Shown here piece by piece: positions 59,994 through 64,000 of a stretch of DNA of 64,000 nucleotides; the first letter of the stretch is position 1, and the number at the start of each line of letters is the position of its first letter. The notes beneath the pieces are model-generated. The model had not been told where the DNA came from. It was given only the letters and a program-made list of their open reading frames with translations, and made no database searches. The position numbers and the translations under genes are program-made. Location: the NCBI RefSeq assembly GCF_029906645.1, contig NZ_JARYGZ010000005.1:89995-153994 (forward strand), in the 5' to 3' direction. Source of the DNA: Sphingomonas oryzagri (lineage in GTDB: Bacteria; Pseudomonadota; Alphaproteobacteria; Sphingomonadales; Sphingomonadaceae).

Positions 59994-60911
59994 TCAACCC
60001 CGCAGGAAGGTCGGCTGCTCGAACTCGAGGTGGTTGTCGATCACGTCATCGTGGTAATATTCGAGCAGGGCGCGCAATCCTGGGACGCGCCCTTCGTCGC
60101 TGTGTCTGCTGACAAGAAAGAGCCGGATCGCCGTACCATAGGTGTTAGCCATGCTCTTCGTGCTTGTCCCGACATCGGCTTGCAATTGTGCCGCCGGGTC
60201 GTCGGATCGCAAGGTGGGGCGCGGCGGATGCAGGATGGTAAGTTGATCCTTGAGCGCTAGGGCTTGGGCGAGCGGAACGATGCCGATCGCGCCGGGATTC
60301 CCGGCTACAATGCGGGCGACCATCGCAGCATCCGCGCCGTGGCCCGCATAGGCACCGTCAGTGCGCACCTTCTGAGCATCCTGCAGGATCGGGCCGTAGA
60401 GCGTGTCGGCGATGCCGGGCGTCGGTGTCGGACCGTGGATGACGATCGGGATGGCGGGCAGGCCGGGGCGTACATTGGCCCATGTCTTCGCGTTCGAGGT
60501 CAGCGCCTTGGCGATGTCAAAACGGGAGAGGTCGGAGAAGGTCGGGGCCCCCTTCGCCTCGACCAGCACGACCGCTGTAGTGCCGATTGGCTTCTGCTCG
60601 ATATCGGTCGATCCGTTCGCGGCGCAGCGGGCCTGCTCGTCGGCCGTCATCTTGCGCGTGGTGATCAGGATGTCGGGGCGGGTCGGATTGTCCCTGTCGC
60701 AGAAGCGGGCGATGCCCTCACCGGTGCCGCCCGCGCGGACCAGTGGGGCCAGCACGTCCGGATCCTCGCGCATCAGCCGCTCGGCGACTTCGGTAGAGAG
60801 CAGGTAACCGGCGCTCGATCCGGCGATGTGGATCTGGTGCGGCGCGGCGCCGGTCGGCGCCTTCGAGCAGGCGGCTAGCGGGAGGAGGGCGAGCAAGGCG
60901 AGGCGACGCAT
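59994..60911 (-). CDS. pstS: PstS-like phosphate-binding lipoprotein
   Basis: A 305-aa periplasmic solute-binding protein. The lipobox LPLAACS marks a lipoprotein. IHIAGSSAGYLLSTEVAERL and RAGGTGEGIARFC are the phosphate-binding loops of the PstS family. The protein is somewhat divergent and shorter than typical PstS. It lies between phoR and phoU, with the permease and ATPase genes missing from the locus. A role in phosphate sensing rather than bulk uptake is possible. Confidence 0.8.
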   Translation of the reverse strand: MRRLALLALLPLAACSKAPTGAAPHQIHIAGSSAGYLLSTEVAERLMREDPDVLAPLVRAGGTGEGIARFCDRDNPTRPDILITTRKMTADEQARCAANGSTDIEQKPIGTTAVVLVEAKGAPTFSDLSRFDIAKALTSNAKTWANVRPGLPAIPIVIHGPTPTPGIADTLYGPILQDAQKVRTDGAYAGHGADAAMVARIVAGNPGAIGIVPLAQALALKDQLTILHPPRPTLRSDDPAAQLQADVGTSTKSMANTYGTAIRLFLVSRHSDEGRVPGLRALLEYYHDDVIDNHLEFEQPTFLRG

Positions 60912-60934
60912 GGCGGCAGATGTAGCGCCAGACT

Positions 60935-61056
60935 CCCCTCCCTGAAAGGGAGGGGCAGGGGTGGGTCTCGGGTCACGATACGGGAACCAAGTGTGGCAAC
61001 CCGAAAGTCACGCGTGCCTCCACCCACCCCTCGATCCCCTCCCTTTCAGGGAGGGG
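60935..61056. repeat. Large inverted repeat between phoR and pstS
   Basis: Two 21-bp hairpins, at 60935-60955 and 61036-61056, are perfect reverse complements of each other. AGGGGTGGGT/ACCCACCCC arms lie just inside. It belongs to the same style of GC-rich intergenic palindrome as at 25814 but has a different core. Confidence 0.7.
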
Positions 61057-61064
61057 AAGCCGGT

Positions 61065-62291
61065 TCATTCCGCCGCCACGCTCTGCGTCGTCGTCGCGAT
61101 CGGCAGCAGCACCGTCACCGTGGTGCCGACGCCCTGCGTGCTGGCGATGTCGAGCCGGCCGCGATGGCGCTCGACGATGTGCTTGACGATGGCGAGGCCG
61201 AGGCCGGTGCCGCCCGCCTGCCGGCTGCGCCCGGCATCCACGCGGTAGAAGCGCTCGGTGAGGCGGGGGAGGTGCTGGGGCGCGATGCCCTCGCCCTCGT
61301 CGGCGACGGCGAGCCGGATCATGGTCGTGCCGCTGCGCATCACCTTCACCCGCACCGCCTTGGCCGGATCGCCATATTTGAGCGCGTTGCCGACGAGATT
61401 GTGAAGCAGCTGCGAAAGCTGCGCGCGATCGCCCGAGACCGGCGGCAGGCCATCCTCGATCGCCAGCTCGATCCGGTCCTTGGTCTTGTCCCCGCGCAGC
61501 GTGTCGGCGGTCTCGCGGGCCAGCGCGCCGAGCGCGATCGTATCGGACGGGGTGCGGTGCTTGTCCGCCTCGATGCGCGACAGCGAGATCAGGTCGTCGA
61601 CCAGCCGCTGCATCCGCCGCGCCTCGCCGGCCATGATCTTGAGGAAGCGCTCGCGCACCGGCGCCTCGTCCGGCCCGTTGGCATCCTCCAGCGTCTCGAT
61701 GAAGCCGATCAGGCTGGCGAGCGGCGTGCGCAGCTCATGGCTGGCATTCGCGACGAAATCGACGCGGATGCGCTCGGTGGCGCGGGTCGCGGTGCGATCC
61801 GACAGGCGGACGAGGCGCGCGCCGGCGCCGAGCGGCTGGGTGGAAAGCACCCAATGCCGGTCCGCCGCGCCCAGCCCGATGAGATCGACGCTGCCTTCCG
61901 CATTGGCATCTCGGGTCAGCAGTTCTGCGGCCGCGGGATGGCGGATCGCGACGCGGACGTCATCGCCGACGACATGCTCGCCGAGCACACGGATCGCGGC
62001 GGCGTTGGCGCGGACCACCTGCCGTCCTTCGACCAGCAGCAGCGGATCGTCGACCGCGCCGAGCAGATCCTCGACCTTGGGGGCGGCGGGGGCGGGGGGC
62101 GGCGCGGGCTCCGCCTCGGGTTTCGGCTCCCGGCTCCAGCGCTGGGCGACCCACATCAGCAGCGCGATGCCGACGCCGAGCAGGATCCCGGCCGACAGCG
62201 TCACCGGCTCGGCTGCGGCGGCGAGCGCCAGCGCCAGCCCGCAGACCAGCGCCAAACCACCCAACACGCCCGCTATGCCGATACGCTCCAT
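61065..62291 (-). CDS. phoR: Phosphate-regulon sensor histidine kinase PhoR
   Basis: A 408-aa membrane kinase. Two helices (about 5-28 and 32-50) are followed by a Pro/Ala-rich linker and a PAS-like region (about 75-170). The phospho-acceptor His185 is in NASHELRTPL, and the ATP-binding N, G1 and G2 boxes are in NLVGNALKYGDPAK, VADEGEGIAPQHL and GGTGLGLAIVKHI. The ATG at 62291 is preferred to an upstream TTG. It phosphorylates PhoB. Confidence 0.93.
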   Translation of the reverse strand: MERIGIAGVLGGLALVCGLALALAAAAEPVTLSAGILLGVGIALLMWVAQRWSREPKPEAEPAPPPAPAAPKVEDLLGAVDDPLLLVEGRQVVRANAAAIRVLGEHVVGDDVRVAIRHPAAAELLTRDANAEGSVDLIGLGAADRHWVLSTQPLGAGARLVRLSDRTATRATERIRVDFVANASHELRTPLASLIGFIETLEDANGPDEAPVRERFLKIMAGEARRMQRLVDDLISLSRIEADKHRTPSDTIALGALARETADTLRGDKTKDRIELAIEDGLPPVSGDRAQLSQLLHNLVGNALKYGDPAKAVRVKVMRSGTTMIRLAVADEGEGIAPQHLPRLTERFYRVDAGRSRQAGGTGLGLAIVKHIVERHRGRLDIASTQGVGTTVTVLLPIATTTQSVAAE

Positions 62292-62391
62292 GCCGTTCCG
62301 TCCCGCTTTGCGCCGATCCCGCGACAACCGCCTCTTTATGCGCCGCTCCGTTTACGCTTATGTAGGGAGGAATAACGCATTCGGGGGCTTG

Positions 62392-62820
62392 ATGGCTGAG
62401 GATTGTGACAAGCCGGAGAAATCCGCCGAAAATGCCGATACGGTGCGGCCTGCCGGCACCGGGCGGCGCGGCGTGCTGATGCTCGGCGCGGTCGCCGCCT
62501 CCTCGGTAGTGACGGTGCGCCCGGCGCTCGCCTCGACCGCCGCGTCGGTGCTCAACTGCAAGATCCCGATCCCCGATCCGCCCCACAACGGCCAGTATAT
62601 CTCGGCCGAGGGGCGACTGGTGGCACCGGGTACGCAGGGCGCCTTTGCGCCTGCACCGCGCCCGGTGACGGGAGACGAGGCGAAGAAGATGATCAACGGC
62701 ATGTCGCCGCCGGGTTTCGATCCCAACGCACGGCAGGCGTACGTCAACTACATCCGCCGGCTGCAGCACGGCACGAGTGGCTTCACCTGCTACGCCTCGC
62801 TGCAGATGCCGGGGCGCTGA
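62392..62820 (+). CDS. Tat-exported 142-aa protein upstream of the HPr-rel-A pair
   Basis: A small protein with an internal twin-arginine signal (GRRGVLMLGAVAASSVV, Arg25-Arg26) preceded by a 20-residue charged extension. The mature part has two cysteines, Cys56 (VLNCKIPIPDPPHNG) and Cys133 (FTCYASLQMPGR), and a conserved-looking PGFDPNARQAYVNYIRR segment. The family is unknown to me. It lies 12 bp before the PqqD-like gene in the same orientation, so it is a candidate substrate or periplasmic partner of that system. The ATG at 62392 is the most likely start. Confidence 0.65.
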   Translation: MAEDCDKPEKSAENADTVRPAGTGRRGVLMLGAVAASSVVTVRPALASTAASVLNCKIPIPDPPHNGQYISAEGRLVAPGTQGAFAPAPRPVTGDEAKKMINGMSPPGFDPNARQAYVNYIRRLQHGTSGFTCYASLQMPGR

Positions 62821-62832
62821 GCCTGTTCTGAC

Positions 62833-63099
62833 ATGCGCTACGCGGCCGATCCGCCGACGGCCCGGCTGACGGTCGCGCTGGACGCGCTGGTCGCGATCTA
62901 CCACCGGCCTTCCGGCACGACGCACCTGCTCGCTTCGCCCGCGCCCGAGCTGCTCGATGCGCTGGGTGAGGGGGCGGCGGATGCGCCCGAACTGCTCGCG
63001 CGACTGTCGCGGCAGTTCGAGCTGCCCGATGCCGCCGCCGAGGCGATCGAGGCGCGGATGGAGGAACTGGTCGCGGCGGGCCTCGCCTGGCGCGCATGA
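62833..63099 (+). CDS. PqqD-like peptide chaperone (HPr-rel-A system)
   Basis: An 88-aa protein. LVAIYHRPSGTTHLLASPAPELLDAL and LLARLSRQFELPD fit the PqqD fold: a small winged helix that binds leader peptides of modified peptides. PqqD-like proteins linked to an HprK-related kinase are known as the HPr-rel-A type. It overlaps the kinase gene by 4 bp (ATGA), so the two are translationally coupled. Confidence 0.85.
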   Translation: MRYAADPPTARLTVALDALVAIYHRPSGTTHLLASPAPELLDALGEGAADAPELLARLSRQFELPDAAAEAIEARMEELVAAGLAWRA

Positions 63100-63944
63100 G
63101 GCACGGCGTCCGGCTTCAGGTGGGACCGGTGGGTTTCCGCATCGGATCGGACTGGCGGGGCCCGGTCGCGGCGCTGGAGCGGCTCTACGCCGGTTATCCG
63201 CGGCCCGAGGTGCCGGACGTGACCGTGCGCCTCTTCGCCCAGCGGCCGTGGCGGAGGTTCATCCGGCCATCGGTGGAGATTTCGGGCGATTTCTGGTTGC
63301 CCGACGCGGCGCCGCTGCCGCTCGCTCAAGGGTTGCTCGCCGCCGAGATGGGGATGAACCTCCAGGTCGCGCTCGGCTGGCGGCGGCATCTGCTGCTTCA
63401 TTGCTCAGCGGTGGAGCGCGACGGGCGGGTGCTGTTGATGTCGGGTGCCAGCGGATCGGGCAAGTCGACGCTGGCGACGATGCTGGCGATGCGCGGCTGG
63501 CGCTTCCTCGGCGACGAATTCGCCTTCGTCGGGCTGGACGATGGGCGCATCCATCCCTTCCCCCGCGCCTCCAGCCTGAAGAACGAGGCGGTGGCGGCGG
63601 TGCGCGCGGCGGGCGGCACGGTCGGCCCAGTGCTGGAGGGGACGCCCAAGGGGACGATAGGCTACTGGCGCCCGCCCGAAGGCGCGATCGCCCGGATGCA
63701 CGAGGCCGCGCCACCCGCGCTGCTGCTCTTCCCGCGCTTCGGTCGGCCCGAGGCTGTCGAGCGGCTGGCAGCGAGCGAGACGTTCATGCTGCTGACGCAG
63801 GCGTCCACCAACTACGTCTCGCTGGGCGAGGCGGGTTTCGGCGCGCTCAGTCGGCTGGTGCAGAGCGTGCCGGCGCTGGGGATTGACTATCCCGATGGCG
63901 ACGCCGGAATCGCGCTGGTCGAGCGGCTGTGGGGGGAGCTGTGA
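63096..63944 (+). CDS. HprK-related kinase A
   Basis: A 282-aa protein related to HPr kinase/phosphorylase. The Walker A loop GASGSGKST (Gly117-Thr125) follows LLLHCSAVERDGRVLLM, and GWRFLGDEFAFVGL resembles the HprK Asp-Asp metal site. No N-terminal HprK lobe is present. In HPr-rel-A systems this enzyme is predicted to phosphorylate or otherwise modify a peptide or protein presented by the PqqD partner. It ends 56 bp before the window edge; further genes of the unit probably follow. Confidence 0.88.
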   Translation: MRHGVRLQVGPVGFRIGSDWRGPVAALERLYAGYPRPEVPDVTVRLFAQRPWRRFIRPSVEISGDFWLPDAAPLPLAQGLLAAEMGMNLQVALGWRRHLLLHCSAVERDGRVLLMSGASGSGKSTLATMLAMRGWRFLGDEFAFVGLDDGRIHPFPRASSLKNEAVAAVRAAGGTVGPVLEGTPKGTIGYWRPPEGAIARMHEAAPPALLLFPRFGRPEAVERLAASETFMLLTQASTNYVSLGEAGFGALSRLVQSVPALGIDYPDGDAGIALVERLWGEL

Positions 63945-63958
63945 GCGATCTCACTCCG

Positions 63959-63980
63959 TTCGTCCTGAGCGAAGTCGAAG
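63959..63980. repeat. Dispersed 22-bp intergenic element
   Basis: The sequence reading TTCGTCCTGAGC then GAAGTCGAAG after the kinase stop resembles a palindromic element often found between sphingomonad genes (roughly CTTCGAC...GTCGAAG arms). Only one arm is inside the window, so this is tentative. Confidence 0.4.
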
Positions 63981-64000
63981 TGCGTGCCTCACGCGCATCG

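Overview
This window comes from a high-GC alphaproteobacterium, most likely a Sphingomonas-type member of the Sphingomonadaceae. The signs are large TonB-dependent receptors paired with secreted glycosidases, many GTG or TTG starts, a long-form (530 aa) isocitrate lyase, DUF2794 and DUF4287 proteins, and a GC-rich intergenic palindrome family. Genes are dense and operons are often joined by 4-bp ATGA/GTGA overlaps.

Positions 1-31.6 kb form a plant-glycan utilisation island centred on L-arabinose-containing polymers (arabinan, arabinogalactan). It has two TonB-dependent receptors (TBDRs), a GH2, two GH27s (one cut by the window edge), two GH43s (one an endo-arabinanase type), a GH51 arabinofuranosidase, three large uncharacterised glycosidase-like proteins, an aldose 1-epimerase, a POT-family symporter, a FucP-type sugar symporter and a GntR/FCD regulator. 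The intracellular end is a non-phosphorylating L-arabinose pathway: L-arabinose 1-dehydrogenase, L-arabonate dehydratase, an AraD1-type fumarylacetoacetase-fold enzyme and 2-oxoglutarate semialdehyde dehydrogenase, which together lead to 2-oxoglutarate. No lactonase is in view. An identical 11-mer, TACTCAGACAA, lies upstream of one TBDR operon, the sugar transporter and the catabolic operon. A perfect palindromic version, TTGTCAGACAA, lies between gntR and the GH51 gene. This looks like one regulon.

Positions 31.6-38.2 kb hold an IclR regulator divergent from a five-gene lower meta-cleavage operon (hydratase, acylating acetaldehyde dehydrogenase, aldolase, semialdehyde dehydrogenase, decarboxylase) with no ring-cleavage dioxygenase nearby. 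A TetR gene follows, with repeated operator-like sites. From 38.5 to 57.4 kb the content is mostly housekeeping: GAF and GGDEF signalling, a GNAT, a YbaK-type deacylase, HU, quinone reductase, GreA/B-like factor, NAD synthase, a GH130-like protein, an LplT-like MFS, pgsA, moaD/moaE, oxyR-ahpC-ahpD, cysE and aceA.

Positions 57.6-64 kb contain a Pro/Tyr-rich glycine-zipper protein and a phosphate-signalling set (phoR, pstS, phoU, phoB) that lacks pstCAB between pstS and phoU. The window ends with a compact three-gene unit: a Tat-exported 142-aa protein, a PqqD-like 88-aa protein and an HprK-related kinase. This matches the little-understood HPr-rel-A type of predicted peptide-modification system and is the best candidate here for an uncharacterised system. 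No tRNA, rRNA, CRISPR array, insertion sequence or prophage was recognised.
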